64,000 bases of DNA from Pseudomonas batumici (GCF_000820515.1 NZ_JXDG01000056.1:62001-126000), one strand, 5' to 3'; positions 34,146 to 43,401 are shown, counted from the first letter of the stretch. A program made the numbers and translations. Notes: generated from the letters alone by a model not told the origin.

Positions 34146-34631
34146 ATGTCGAAACACGCGCTGAGCCCCCAGGGCGATTTCCCCGCTGCCGGCCTGGGCC
34201 GTCGCCTGGCCGCGATGTTCTATGACTTCCTGCTGTGTACGGCGCTGCTGATCGTCACCGGCTTTGTCTACAAGCTGGTGCAGATGTCGATCATCGGCGA
34301 GGCGCAACTCAGGAAGCTGTCCGATGCCGGCGCACTGGATGGCGACCCGTTGCTGTCAACGATCCTGCTGTTCGTGCTGTTCGGCTTCTTCGCCAAGTTC
34401 TGGACCTACAAGGGCCAGACCCTGGGCATGCAGGTCTGGGGGATTCGCGTACAGAACGCCGACGGTACGGCCATCAGCCTCTGGCAGGCGCTGCTGCGCT
34501 TTATGGTCTCCATTGCCTCCTGGCTGTTCGGCCTGGGCTTCCTGTGGTCGCTGGTCGACAAGCAGAAGCGCAGCTGGCACGACATCTATTCCAACAGCCA
34601 ATTGGTACGACTGCCCAAACGCACCCAGTGA
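34146..34631 (+). CDS. RDD family membrane protein
   Basis: A 161-residue inner-membrane protein. The RDD-type opening AAGLGRRLAAMFYDFLLCTALLIVTG and further membrane segments near residues 70-88 and 120-140 are visible, with the conserved KGQTLGMQVWGIRVQNADG loop. Members have been linked to transport, but function is unproven. It converges on mucD with a shared terminator. Confidence 0.85.
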   Translation: MSKHALSPQGDFPAAGLGRRLAAMFYDFLLCTALLIVTGFVYKLVQMSIIGEAQLRKLSDAGALDGDPLLSTILLFVLFGFFAKFWTYKGQTLGMQVWGIRVQNADGTAISLWQALLRFMVSIASWLFGLGFLWSLVDKQKRSWHDIYSNSQLVRLPKRTQ

Positions 34632-34639
34632 TCGGACAT

Positions 34640-34670
34640 GAAAAAGCCCCGAACCAGTCGGGGCTTTTTC
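34640..34670. terminator. Bidirectional terminator between the RDD gene and mucD
   Basis: GAAAAAGCCCCGA-ACCAG-TCGGGGCTTTTTC, a 13-bp stem flanked by A and T runs, usable on both strands. Confidence 0.93.
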
Positions 34671-34691
34671 ATACAGTCACTTCAGTCCAGC

Positions 34692-36119
34692 TTATTCGGC
34701 CAGCTTGAAGGTAATGAAGCTGGCCCGTCCCTGACGCAGCACGCGCATGGACACCGAACGATTCTTCGGCAGGGCCTTGGCGATCTCGGTGAACTGCGCC
34801 GCGCTGGTGATCGCCTGGTTGTTCAGGTGGGTGATCACATCGCCCGGCTGCAGGCCGATCAGAGCGGCAGGACCGTCCTGGACGTCCTTGATGACCACGC
34901 CACCCTTGAGGTCGTTGGCCTTCTTCTGCTCATCGCTCAGCTCGACCACGGAGATCCCCAGGCGGTTGCTGCTGCGCTCGGCACCATCAGCCTTGGCGAT
35001 GTCCATTTCCTTGCCTTCGTCCGGAATCGCACCGACCGTCAGGTCCACGGTCTTGCGCTTGCCTTCACGAATCACCACCAGGGACGCCTTCTCGCCGGCC
35101 TTCAACGCACCGACCAGATGCGGCAGGTCGGCCGACATCTCGATCGGCTGGCCGTTCATGCTGAGGATCACGTCACCGACCTGCAAGCCACCCTTGGCCG
35201 CCGGACCACCGTCCTGCACCTGGGCCACCAGGGCGCCGGCCGGTTTCTCCAGGCCGAACGACTCGGCCAGGTCCTTGTTGACCTCCTGGATCACCACGCC
35301 CAACCAGCCACGGCTGACCTTGCCGCCTGCCTTCAGTTGATCGGAAACATCCATGGCCACGTCGATCGGGATCGCGAAGGAAACCCCCATGAAGCCGCCG
35401 GAGCGGGTGTAGATCTGCGAGTTGATCCCGACCACTTCACCGTTGAGGTTAAACAGCGGGCCACCGGAGTTGCCCGGGTTGATCGGCACGTCGGTCTGGA
35501 TGAACGGTACGTAGTTTTCGTTCGGCAGGCTGCGGCCCACGGCACTGACGATGCCCTGGGTCACGGTATGGTCAAAGCCAAAGGGCGAACCGATGGCCAC
35601 GACCCACTGGCCGGGTTTCAGGTCCTTGGACTTGCCCAGCTTGAGGGTCGGCAGGTCCTTGCCGTCGATCTTCAACAGCGCCACGTCGGAACGTGGGTCG
35701 GTGCCCACCAGCTTGGCCTTCATTTCGCTGCGATCGGCCAGGCGCACCAGGATCTCGTCCGCATCGGCGACCACGTGGTTGTTGGTCAGGATGTAGCCGT
35801 CCTTGGAGATGATGAAGCCCGAGCCCAGGGACTGGGCTTCACGCTGGCGACCGCCACCACCGCCTTTCGGACTGCGCGGCTGCGGAAAGCCGCGGAAGAA
35901 TTGCTGGATTTCCGGCGGCAGGCCTTCGAGGCCCTGAATGTCGGAGACCTTGCGGTCCGGCAGCTTCTGGGTGGTACTGATGTTGACCACCGCCGGCGAG
36001 GTCTGCTCCGCCAGTTGGGTGAAGTCGGGCAACTCAACGGCATGAGCGGTCACCGCCTGGCTCAACACCAGGACGGTGGCAACAATGGACAGATAAGACT
36101 TCAAGCGTGGTATCGACAT
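34692..36119 (-). CDS. mucD: Periplasmic serine protease MucD (DegP/HtrA family)
   Basis: A 475-residue protease with signal peptide (cleavage after AHA near residue 26). The catalytic triad is His115 (LTNNHVVADA), Asp145 (DPRSDVALLK) and Ser218 (NPGNSGGPLF). Two PDZ domains follow (about 265-365 and 375-470). It degrades misfolded envelope proteins and restrains the AlgU response. The start at MSIPRLK is supported by GGGAG; an upstream in-frame ATG is less likely. Confidence 0.95.
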   Translation of the reverse strand: MSIPRLKSYLSIVATVLVLSQAVTAHAVELPDFTQLAEQTSPAVVNISTTQKLPDRKVSDIQGLEGLPPEIQQFFRGFPQPRSPKGGGGGRQREAQSLGSGFIISKDGYILTNNHVVADADEILVRLADRSEMKAKLVGTDPRSDVALLKIDGKDLPTLKLGKSKDLKPGQWVVAIGSPFGFDHTVTQGIVSAVGRSLPNENYVPFIQTDVPINPGNSGGPLFNLNGEVVGINSQIYTRSGGFMGVSFAIPIDVAMDVSDQLKAGGKVSRGWLGVVIQEVNKDLAESFGLEKPAGALVAQVQDGGPAAKGGLQVGDVILSMNGQPIEMSADLPHLVGALKAGEKASLVVIREGKRKTVDLTVGAIPDEGKEMDIAKADGAERSSNRLGISVVELSDEQKKANDLKGGVVIKDVQDGPAALIGLQPGDVITHLNNQAITSAAQFTEIAKALPKNRSVSMRVLRQGRASFITFKLAE

Positions 36120-36290
36120 AGGGCTCCCGTGAACAACGAGCATGATTAAGCGATAGGCCCCTGCAAACCCCGGGCATGACGCGCCGGGACTTCCGGACCG
36201 GGAACGACAAACAAGGCCAGAGCCGAGAGGCTCTGACCTATAGGAAAACTTGGGAATATTTGCAAATGAATTTGATCACTAAACATTTCT

Positions 36291-36320
36291 GCACCCGCAC
36301 CCGCACCTGCACCTGCACTT
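36291..36320. repeat. Hexanucleotide tandem repeat (GCACCY)
   Basis: About five units: GCACCC twice, GCACCT twice, GCACTT once. It lies in the 290-nt gap between mucB and mucD, where no gene is supported. Confidence 0.8.
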
Positions 36321-36376
36321 GCGGCGCAGGTCAACGATAACGCACACCTCCTGGTAAACCGCAGCGTCCTGGAGTT

Positions 36377-36402
36377 CATCGCGAGCAAGCTCGCTCCTGC
36401 AT
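36377..36402. repeat. Single REP element between mucB and mucD
   Basis: CATCGCGAGCAAGCTCGCTCCTGC is the GGAGCGAGCTTGCTCGCGATG repeat read in reverse. No partner copy is nearby. Confidence 0.75.
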
Positions 36403-36409
36403 CAGTCAC

Positions 36410-37387
36410 TCACTGCTTGACCTGGGCGTCGCCGGAGCGCATGGACAGTGCAATCCGTTCGGCGGTGCCGATGGGAATCTCCCCCACCACCGTGACCATG
36501 ATATCGCCACCAGGCGTGGTCAGGTGCCGGGAAACCGCCACCGTCGGCCCCAACTGGGCACGGGAGTCCGTTACCGAGGCACCGTTCAGGGGCTCGAGGA
36601 ACACCGAAAAACGCGACAGGCCATCGTCATACATCAGGCTGCTGACCTGGACCTTGGTGGCCGGGTCGACGCGAGCCGTGCTGCTGACCAGTTCGAAGCC
36701 CGGCGGCAGCCAGTCCGAATGCCACAGCTGGGTGTTCGCGGCCCCCAGCGCCTGCACCTTGGCCTGGGCCTGATTGCTCAGCAGGACCACCGGCTTGCAC
36801 TCGGCACCGGGCTGTACCTGGCTTTCCTCGGGGGGCTGGGCGGTATTCAATTCGGTGAACTGGAAGCGCTCCAGCAACTGCCCCTTGTCATTGAGCAACA
36901 ATGACTTCAAGGGCAGGCCGGTCTCACGGTCCAGGTGCAATTCGAAACCATAGCGATGCTGATCACGCGGGGTCAGCGATACCACCACGGCCGGACGACC
37001 GGCCACGCGTGACTTGCCGATGACGGCGATGTCGTACCAGGTCTTGAGTAGTTGCGGATCCAGCGAACGGGTATGGGAGTCCGGCATATCGCCGAGCCCC
37101 GCCACCAGTGAACCACTGACGCACTGGGTGTGACCATCGACGCGAACAACCTCTTGTGCCGAGCCATCGAGCTGGATCAAGCGCTCACGAACCTTGCCCT
37201 CTCGCACCAGGTGCCAGATGCCATGGGTAGAAAAACTACCGTTGCGCTCGTAAACGAAAGTGCCCTGAAAGCTCTGCTGCTGCTCGGCTTGCCCAAGACG
37301 ACTCAACCAGTCCTGGGCCTCATCGGCCTGGGCTGGAAGCATCCACCAGCCACTGAGCAGCAGCGTTAGAAGAGGTAGCGCGCGCAT
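36410..37387 (-). CDS. mucB: Periplasmic AlgU regulator MucB
   Basis: A 325-residue RseB-like protein with a signal peptide ending near AQA (residue 21). FQGTFVYERNGSFSTHGIWHLVREG opens the lipid-sensing domain. It binds the periplasmic part of MucA and protects it from proteolysis, so it keeps AlgU off. It starts 8 nt after mucA. No mucC follows. Confidence 0.93.
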   Translation of the reverse strand: MRALPLLTLLLSGWWMLPAQADEAQDWLSRLGQAEQQQSFQGTFVYERNGSFSTHGIWHLVREGKVRERLIQLDGSAQEVVRVDGHTQCVSGSLVAGLGDMPDSHTRSLDPQLLKTWYDIAVIGKSRVAGRPAVVVSLTPRDQHRYGFELHLDRETGLPLKSLLLNDKGQLLERFQFTELNTAQPPEESQVQPGAECKPVVLLSNQAQAKVQALGAANTQLWHSDWLPPGFELVSSTARVDPATKVQVSSLMYDDGLSRFSVFLEPLNGASVTDSRAQLGPTVAVSRHLTTPGGDIMVTVVGEIPIGTAERIALSMRSGDAQVKQ

Positions 37388-37395
37388 GATCCTCC

Positions 37396-37989
37396 TTAGC
37401 GGTTTTCCAGACTGGCTGCACGGGCGTAAGGCAGAGCACCTTCAGTCCCCTTGAGGGCGGCTTGTTGGGCATGCTGGCGCAGGTAGCCTGGCAGACGCTG
37501 GTCGTGCCAACCCGACTGGCCTTGCTGCAGCACGCCATTAGCCATAGGGCCGGTCGTCTGGTCGCTGCTTTCAGTGTAGCAGGCCAATACCGCAGGGCCT
37601 TTGGCAGTCGGGGCAACCAGGCCCGGCTGGGTCGATTGCTGGGCCAGTTGGGCGCCAACAATGTCATCCTGGTTGTACAGGCGGACACCGGCCAGAACGG
37701 CCAGGGTGACCGAAGCGGCCACGGCCAGGCGACCCAGGGTACGCCAGGGACCACGAGTGCTTTTCGCCGGGACATCTTCACCGGCCAGCGCCGCGGAAAC
37801 GGCCGAGGCGAGATCCAGACGCGGATCCAACAGTTCCTTGTGCATCACTGCCCGGGCGATCTGGTAACGAGACCACGTGGCGCGGGTCTCGGCATCGTCA
37901 AGGGCATTGAGCACCCGACGTAGTTCCAGTTCGTCCGCTTCGTTATCCATCACCGCGGACAGCGATTCCTGCAGGGCTTCACGACTCAT
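37396..37989 (-). CDS. mucA: Anti-sigma factor MucA
   Basis: A 197-residue RseA-type protein. The cytoplasmic AlgU-binding part (LQESLSAVMDNEADELELRRVL to about residue 80) is followed by one membrane helix (LAVAASVTLAVLAGVRLY, about 88-105) and a periplasmic tail. Full length, with no premature stop of the mucoid type. It sits 36 nt after algU. Confidence 0.94.
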   Translation of the reverse strand: MSREALQESLSAVMDNEADELELRRVLNALDDAETRATWSRYQIARAVMHKELLDPRLDLASAVSAALAGEDVPAKSTRGPWRTLGRLAVAASVTLAVLAGVRLYNQDDIVGAQLAQQSTQPGLVAPTAKGPAVLACYTESSDQTTGPMANGVLQQGQSGWHDQRLPGYLRQHAQQAALKGTEGALPYARAASLENR

Positions 37990-38025
37990 GGCGGTTCCTC
38001 TCTTGCTTGGGCTGTCGCCGCTGTC

Positions 38026-38607
38026 TCAGGATTCCTGCAACAACGGCTGCAGGGCTTTATCGATGGCCTCCCGGGCGCGGAAAATCCGGGAGCGCACGGT
38101 GCCCACCGGACACTGCATCACGGAGGCAATGTCCTCATAACTCAGACCGTCGAATTCACGTAAAGTTAACGCCGTACGCAAATCTTCTGGCAATTGCTGG
38201 ATGGTCCGATGGACGGTGCCTTCGATCTCATCCCGCAACAATGCACGCTCTGGTGACTCGAGATCCTTGAGTCCATGATCGCCGTCGTAGAACTCCGCAT
38301 CCTCGGAACTCACATCGCTGTCTGGTGGCCTGCGACCGCGGGAAACCAGGTAGTTCTTCGCCGTGTTGATGGCGATGCGGTACAGCCAGGTGTAGAAGGC
38401 ACTGTCACCGCGAAAATTGCCCAATGCACGGTAGGCTTTGATAAAGGCTTCTTGTGCAACGTCCTGGGCTTCATGGGTGTCGTGCACGAATCGCACGATC
38501 AACCCGAGAATTTTGTGCTGATATTTCAGCACCAGCAGATCAAATGCCCGCCTGTCGCCGCGTTGAACGCGCTCGACCAGCTGCTGATCCTCTTCCTGGG
38601 TTAGCAT
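38026..38607 (-). CDS. algU: ECF sigma factor AlgU (AlgT, sigma-E)
   Basis: A 193-residue sigma factor, the length of P. aeruginosa AlgU. Start MLTQEEDQQLVERVQRGDRRAFDLLV; an ATG two codons upstream is less likely. Region 2 includes AQDVAQEAFIKAYRALGNFRGDSAFYTWLYRIAINTAKNYLV, and region 4 LRTALTLREFDGLSYEDIASVMQCPVGTVRSRIFRAREAI. It controls envelope stress and alginate genes. Two sigma-E-type promoters lie upstream. Confidence 0.97.
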   Translation of the reverse strand: MLTQEEDQQLVERVQRGDRRAFDLLVLKYQHKILGLIVRFVHDTHEAQDVAQEAFIKAYRALGNFRGDSAFYTWLYRIAINTAKNYLVSRGRRPPDSDVSSEDAEFYDGDHGLKDLESPERALLRDEIEGTVHRTIQQLPEDLRTALTLREFDGLSYEDIASVMQCPVGTVRSRIFRAREAIDKALQPLLQES

Positions 38608-38666
38608 GAACACTCCTCATAGGACCTGAAGGAGGCGCGCATCGCTAATTGACCAGGCTTGCAAAC

Positions 38667-38693
38667 ATAGACTCGGGCTTCTGGCAAAAGTTC
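38667..38693 (-). promoter_or_regulatory. AlgU-dependent promoter, proximal
   Basis: On the minus strand GAACTT, a 16-nt spacer and TCTAT. It matches the AlgU/RpoE pattern GAACTT-N16/17-TCTGA with one or two changes at the end. It lies about 60 nt before the algU start codon. Confidence 0.75.
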
Positions 38694-38861
38694 TCCCCCT
38701 TCAAGCAAGTTTCCTGCGGTCCGCCGAACGGACACACACGAAAAACGCAGCACGGCCATCGCCGACTGCGTGAATAATCTGGTCGTCGAATTCCTATGCC
38801 CGGGCCGTATCACGAACCCCGCATAAAGCCGACGCTGTCCCCTTCTTTCAGGCACCCTGCA

Positions 38862-38888
38862 TGGGAGCCCCGAGCACCGTAAAAGTTC
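38862..38888 (-). promoter_or_regulatory. AlgU-dependent promoter, distal
   Basis: On the minus strand GAACTT, a 16-nt spacer and TCCCA, fitting GAACTT-N16-TCNNA. It lies about 255 nt before algU. The rest of the 541-nt algU-nadB gap (38608-39148) has no supported gene. Confidence 0.65.
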
Positions 38889-39148
38889 CCGGAACCCCCT
38901 GCAGGTAATAGCATTATGATAGCCGTTCTGACCCTGGCTGCCTGAGCCCGGGTCATAAGCTGAAAAATCATCGCCTTACCCTGCAAAACCACATGCACGG
39001 CGGCCTGGACTGGCGCACACTCAGCGCCCACAGCCCTTTCACAATGCCACAAAGGCCCGGCTATTGTGCCGGTCCCCCCAGCCATATACTAGTGGCCTTT
39101 CGGGCGGATCCCGGCAGTTGTCCCGGGCGCTTTTTTCGGATGTTTCAG

Positions 39149-40765
39149 ATGAGCCGACATTTTCAACACGATGTGCTGGTCATTGGCAGCGGTGCCGCCG
39201 GCCTGAGCCTGGCGCTTACCCTGCCCAGCCACCTGCGCATTGCCGTACTGAGCAAGGGCAACCTGGCCAACGGTTCGACCTTCTGGGCCCAGGGCGGGGT
39301 CGCCGCGGTGCTGGACGACACCGACACCGTGCAGTCCCACGTCGAGGACACCCTCAACGCCGGCGGCGGCCTGTGCCACGAAGATGCCGTACGTTTCACC
39401 GTCGAGCACAGCCGCGAGGCCATCCAGTGGCTGATCGACCAGGGCGTGCCCTTTACCCGGGACGAAGACGCCCGCGCCGATGACGGCGGTTTCGAATTTC
39501 ACCTCACCCGCGAAGGCGGCCACAGCCATCGACGCATCATCCATGCCGCCGATGCCACCGGCGCGGCGATCTTCAAGACCCTGCTGGACCAAGCCCGCCA
39601 ACGCCCCAATATCGAGTTGCTGGAGCAACGGGTTGCCATCGACCTGATCACCGAAAAACGCCTGGGCCTGGCCGGCGACCGCTGCCTGGGGGCCTACGTG
39701 CTCGATCGCGGCACCGGCGAGGTCGACACCTACGCCGCGCGCTTCACCGTCCTCGCCTCGGGTGGCGCGGCCAAGGTCTATCTCTATACCAGCAACCCCG
39801 ACGGTGCCTGCGGCGACGGTATCGCCATGGCCTGGCGCTCGGGCTGCCGGGTGGCGAACCTGGAGTTCAACCAGTTCCACCCCACCTGCCTGTATCACCC
39901 GCAGGCCAAGAGCTTCCTCATCACCGAGGCCCTGCGCGGCGAAGGCGCGCACCTGAAGCTGCCCAACGGCGAACGCTTCATGCCGCGCTTCGACCCTCGG
40001 GCCGAACTGGCGCCACGGGACATCGTCGCCCGGGCCATCGACCATGAAATGAAGCGCCTGGGTATCGACTGCGTGTACCTGGATATCAGCCACAAGCCCG
40101 AAGCCTTTATCAAGACGCATTTCCCGACGGTGTACGAGCGCTGCCTGGAGTTCTCCATCGACATCACCAAAGGCCCGATCCCGGTGGTGCCCGCGGCCCA
40201 CTACACCTGTGGCGGCGTGCTGGTCGACCAGCAGGGACGCACCGATGTGCCCGGTCTGTACGCCATCGGCGAGACCAGCTTCACCGGCCTGCACGGGGCC
40301 AACCGCATGGCCAGCAACTCGCTGTTGGAGTGTTTCGTCTACGCCCGCTCGGCGGCGGCCGATATCCTCCAGCAACTGCCGCAGGTCACGCTGCCGGTCG
40401 CCCTGCCGAGCTGGGATGCCAGCCAGGTGACCGACTCCGACGAGGACGTGATCATCGCGCACAACTGGGACGAACTGCGGCGCTTCATGTGGGACTACGT
40501 CGGCATCGTGCGCACCAACAAGCGCCTGCAGCGGGCGCAACATCGGGTGCGCCTGCTGCTGGACGAGATCGATGAGTTCTACAGCAACTACAAGGTCAGC
40601 CGTGACCTGATCGAGTTGCGCAACCTGGCCCAGGTCGCCGAACTGATGATTCGCTCGGCCATGGAGCGCAAGGAAAGCCGGGGCCTGCACTACACCCTCG
40701 ACTACCCGGACCTGCTGCCCGAAGCGCTGGACACTATCCTGGTGCCGCCCACCTACGCCGGCTGA
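39149..40765 (+). CDS. nadB: L-aspartate oxidase NadB
   Basis: A 538-residue flavoenzyme, the expected length. The FAD loop DVLVIGSGAAGLSLAL is at residues 8-23, and STFWAQGGVAAV and HYTCGGV with GLYAIGETSFTGLHGANRMASNSLLE are present. It oxidises aspartate to iminoaspartate, the first step to NAD. The start is chosen for homologous length; an upstream in-frame extension is not supported. Its last 32 bp overlap cptA on the other strand. Confidence 0.96.
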   Translation: MSRHFQHDVLVIGSGAAGLSLALTLPSHLRIAVLSKGNLANGSTFWAQGGVAAVLDDTDTVQSHVEDTLNAGGGLCHEDAVRFTVEHSREAIQWLIDQGVPFTRDEDARADDGGFEFHLTREGGHSHRRIIHAADATGAAIFKTLLDQARQRPNIELLEQRVAIDLITEKRLGLAGDRCLGAYVLDRGTGEVDTYAARFTVLASGGAAKVYLYTSNPDGACGDGIAMAWRSGCRVANLEFNQFHPTCLYHPQAKSFLITEALRGEGAHLKLPNGERFMPRFDPRAELAPRDIVARAIDHEMKRLGIDCVYLDISHKPEAFIKTHFPTVYERCLEFSIDITKGPIPVVPAAHYTCGGVLVDQQGRTDVPGLYAIGETSFTGLHGANRMASNSLLECFVYARSAAADILQQLPQVTLPVALPSWDASQVTDSDEDVIIAHNWDELRRFMWDYVGIVRTNKRLQRAQHRVRLLLDEIDEFYSNYKVSRDLIELRNLAQVAELMIRSAMERKESRGLHYTLDYPDLLPEALDTILVPPTYAG

Positions 40766-41186
40766 ACTTCAAGCGCACGCGCAGGCGTCGGTGCACATCC
40801 GCCGCCTGCGCATCGAAGGGCACGCACAGCGCGCGCACCCGACGCTCGCCCGGCAGGCGAAAGCGCAGCAGCACCAACCACGGCAAGGCCAGGCTGTCAC
40901 GGCACAAGCGCACCGGCTGCCAGCCGCCGGACTGGCTCCACAGCTGCCAACCCCGCTCGTCGCGGCGCAATCCGGTAAAAGCCGACGGATGGTTCAGCCG
41001 TATCTGTCGCGGCAGCACCCAGGCGCCATGGAACAGGCACAGCAAAGCCCCGGGCAGGCTCGCCCAGAGCGGGATATCAAGCAGACAAAGCGAACCCAGC
41101 GCCAGGCCCTGGGTCCCGAGATACGCCGCCGACAACAGCCGTGAGGCCCGCCAGTGGCATTCGAACGAATTACTTGGGCTGGACAC
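40734..41186 (-). CDS. cptA: CptA/YgfX-like membrane protein
   Basis: A 150-residue protein with GTG start inside the sdhE 3' end (17-bp overlap). Two membrane segments lie near residues 17-35 and 38-58, then a soluble beta part with GWQLWSQSGGWQPVRLCRDSLALPWLVLLRFRLPG. Such YgfX proteins pair with SdhE (YgfY) in one operon; a toxin role was proposed in E. coli and is disputed. The 3' end overlaps nadB by 32 bp. Confidence 0.78.
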   Translation of the reverse strand: MSSPSNSFECHWRASRLLSAAYLGTQGLALGSLCLLDIPLWASLPGALLCLFHGAWVLPRQIRLNHPSAFTGLRRDERGWQLWSQSGGWQPVRLCRDSLALPWLVLLRFRLPGERRVRALCVPFDAQAADVHRRLRVRLKFSRRRWAAPG

Positions 41187-41424
41187 GATCCAGGATCATG
41201 CGAACCATGCGCTGCAATTCCGGATCTTCCGACTCGGAGCGCTCCATGAACCAGCCGAACATGTCCTGGTCCTCGCATTCGAGCAGGTTGCGATAGCACT
41301 CGCGGTCGGCCTCGCTCAGATGCGGGTACACCTCCTTGACGAACGGCACCAGCAGCACGTCCAGTTCCAGCATGCCGCGACGGCTGTGCCAATAGAGACG
41401 ATTGAGTTCTACATCTTCGACCAT
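41170..41424 (-). CDS. sdhE: FAD assembly factor SdhE (YgfY/CptB)
   Basis: An 84-residue all-helical protein. The RGMLELD motif needed for flavinylation is in YWHSRRGMLELDVLL. It helps attach FAD to succinate dehydrogenase. The start MVEDVELNRLYW follows GAGGAGC, and a long in-frame extension upstream is rejected. Coupled to cptA. Confidence 0.93.
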   Translation of the reverse strand: MVEDVELNRLYWHSRRGMLELDVLLVPFVKEVYPHLSEADRECYRNLLECEDQDMFGWFMERSESEDPELQRMVRMILDRVQPK

Positions 41425-41574
41425 GGAGCGCTCCTCAAATTTGCGCACCAGTATACAGCCCTGCGCGCGTGCGGACAGCCGGCTTTGGTCGGGGGTGGCG
41501 GCGCTGTTGTGAACTACCCATTTGCCAGGCGCCCCACTATGATGTCTCCCATCCCTTTTCCGCTGCGATGACCC

Positions 41575-42516
41575 ATGGCCGATTCCGCTTTTTTCTGTAC
41601 GCTGACCCACGAAGGCGTTCTTGCCGTCCGCGGCACCGACGCCGCCAAGTTCCTCCAGGGCCAGTTGACCTGCAACCTCAACTACCTGAGTGACACCCAG
41701 GCCGGCCTCGGTGCCCGCTGCACGCAAAAAGGCCGCATGCAATCGAGCTTCCGCATCCTGCTCGAAAGTGACGGCGTGTTGCTGGCGATGGCCACCGAGC
41801 TGCTGGAACCGCAGTTGGCGGACCTGAAAAAATACGCCGTGTTCTCCAAATCCAAACTCACCGACGAAAGCGCCGGCTGGGTCCGCTTCGGGCTTGGCGA
41901 TGCCGACGACACCTTGCGCGGCCTAGGCCTCGAGCTGCCGACGCAGACCGACGCCATGGTCCGCGCGGACGGCCTGATCGCCGTACGGGTTTCCCCCGGG
42001 CGCAGCGAAATCTGGGCCCCGGCGGACCAGGCCGGCCGAGTGCGTGAGCAACTGGCGGGCCGGTTGCGCGAAGCCGATCTGAACACCTGGCTGCTGGGCC
42101 AGGTGCGGGCCGGTATCGGCCAGGTCATGCCCCAGACCCGCGAACTGTTTATCCCGCAAATGCTCAACTTGCAGGCGGTCGGTGGCGTAAGCTTCAAGAA
42201 AGGCTGTTATACCGGGCAAGAGATCGTCGCCCGCATGCAGTACCTGGGCAAGCTCAAACGCCGCCTGTATCGCCTGGCCCTGGGGGCCGAGCAACTGCCG
42301 GCGCCGGGTAGCGAGCTGTTCGCCCCTTCCCATGGCAGCGCCATCGGTGAAGTGGTGATCTCCGCCCGGGCGGAGAATGGCATTGAACTGCTGGCCGTGC
42401 TGCAAGCCGAAGCGGCGGAGGAAGGCGATCTCCACCTGGGCGATCTGCAAGGTCCGTCCCTGACACTGCTGGACTTGCCCTATCAACTGGACCGCGACAG
42501 CGAAATCCAGCGTTAA
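41575..42516 (+). CDS. ygfZ: Folate-binding YgfZ protein
   Basis: A 313-residue protein of the GcvT-like YgfZ family. The YgfZ signature KGCYTGQEIVARMQYLGKLKRRLYRL, with its conserved Cys, is at about residues 206-231. The N-terminal FLQGQLTCNLNYL also fits. It supports iron-sulfur cluster assembly with folate. It is divergent from sdhE, as in many gammaproteobacteria. Confidence 0.94.
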   Translation: MADSAFFCTLTHEGVLAVRGTDAAKFLQGQLTCNLNYLSDTQAGLGARCTQKGRMQSSFRILLESDGVLLAMATELLEPQLADLKKYAVFSKSKLTDESAGWVRFGLGDADDTLRGLGLELPTQTDAMVRADGLIAVRVSPGRSEIWAPADQAGRVREQLAGRLREADLNTWLLGQVRAGIGQVMPQTRELFIPQMLNLQAVGGVSFKKGCYTGQEIVARMQYLGKLKRRLYRLALGAEQLPAPGSELFAPSHGSAIGEVVISARAENGIELLAVLQAEAAEEGDLHLGDLQGPSLTLLDLPYQLDRDSEIQR

Positions 42517-42539
42517 CTGCACCGCCCTAGAGAATTGAA

Positions 42540-43361
42540 ATGAACAAGCTGGCGGAAAAGGTCCAACGGGATTTGGTTCAGGCTATCGACAACGATGACC
42601 TGGTTCTGCCGACGCTCCCGGAAGTGGCCCTGAAGATTCGCAAGGCGGCCGAAGATCCCGAGATCAGCGTCAGCACCTTGAGCAAAGTGATCGGGGGCGA
42701 CACCGCGTTGTCGGCGCGCCTGATCAAGGTGGTCAACAGTCCGTTGCTGCGGGCCAGCCAGGAAGTCACCGACTTGCACACCGCCATCACCCGGCTGGGG
42801 GTCAACTACAGCAGCAACCTGGCCATCGGCCTGGTCATGGAGCAGATTTTCCATGCCCGCTCCGAGGTGGTGGAACAGAAAATGCGCGAGGTCTGGCGCA
42901 AGAGCCTGGAGATCGCCGGTGTCAGCTACGTGCTGTGCCGCAACTTCACCCTGCTCAAGCCGGACCAGGCGGCGCTCGGCGGGCTGGTGCACCAGATCGG
43001 GGTCCTGCCGATCCTGACCTATGCCGAGGACCACTACGAGTTGCTGGCCGATCCGCTGAGCCTGGATCACGTGATCGACAGCATTCACCCGTTGCTGGGC
43101 GACGAGCTGCTGAAGGTCTGGGAGTTTCCGGAAATGCTGGCGAAGCTGCCCGGGCAGTACCTGAACCTGGAGCGCGACAGCCAGGGCATCGACTATGTCG
43201 ACCTGGTGCAGATCGCCAGTGTGTTCTGCCATCAGGGCACGACGCATCCTTTTGCGCACATGGCGCTGGGCAACCTGAAGGCCTTTATCAAGCTGGGGCT
43301 GGACCCGGAGAGCAGCGCGCTCGCTGAACAGCTCAACGAAGCGCGGGAGATGTTCCGCTAA
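42540..43361 (+). CDS. HDOD domain protein
   Basis: A 273-residue protein made largely of one HDOD domain. LVLPTLPEVALKIRKAAEDPEISVSTLSKVIGGDTALSARLIKVVNSP is the standard opening, and HQIGVLPIL marks the His-Asp-like core. Such proteins act in signalling and stress control without a fixed enzymatic role. It starts 23 nt after ygfZ, so it may be cotranscribed. Confidence 0.88.
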   Translation: MNKLAEKVQRDLVQAIDNDDLVLPTLPEVALKIRKAAEDPEISVSTLSKVIGGDTALSARLIKVVNSPLLRASQEVTDLHTAITRLGVNYSSNLAIGLVMEQIFHARSEVVEQKMREVWRKSLEIAGVSYVLCRNFTLLKPDQAALGGLVHQIGVLPILTYAEDHYELLADPLSLDHVIDSIHPLLGDELLKVWEFPEMLAKLPGQYLNLERDSQGIDYVDLVQIASVFCHQGTTHPFAHMALGNLKAFIKLGLDPESSALAEQLNEAREMFR

Positions 43362-43401
43362 AGACCACCAGACCGAAATCTGCGGTCGACAACGGACGAC
43401 C

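Noticed and set aside
36146..36409. Possible 87-codon gene between mucB and mucD
   Set aside because: Its Gly/Ala run is only the GCACCY repeat translated, and it crosses a REP; it does not resemble MucC.
37396..37989. A mucoid-type truncation of mucA
   Set aside because: The frame is complete at 197 residues with its membrane helix and periplasmic tail.
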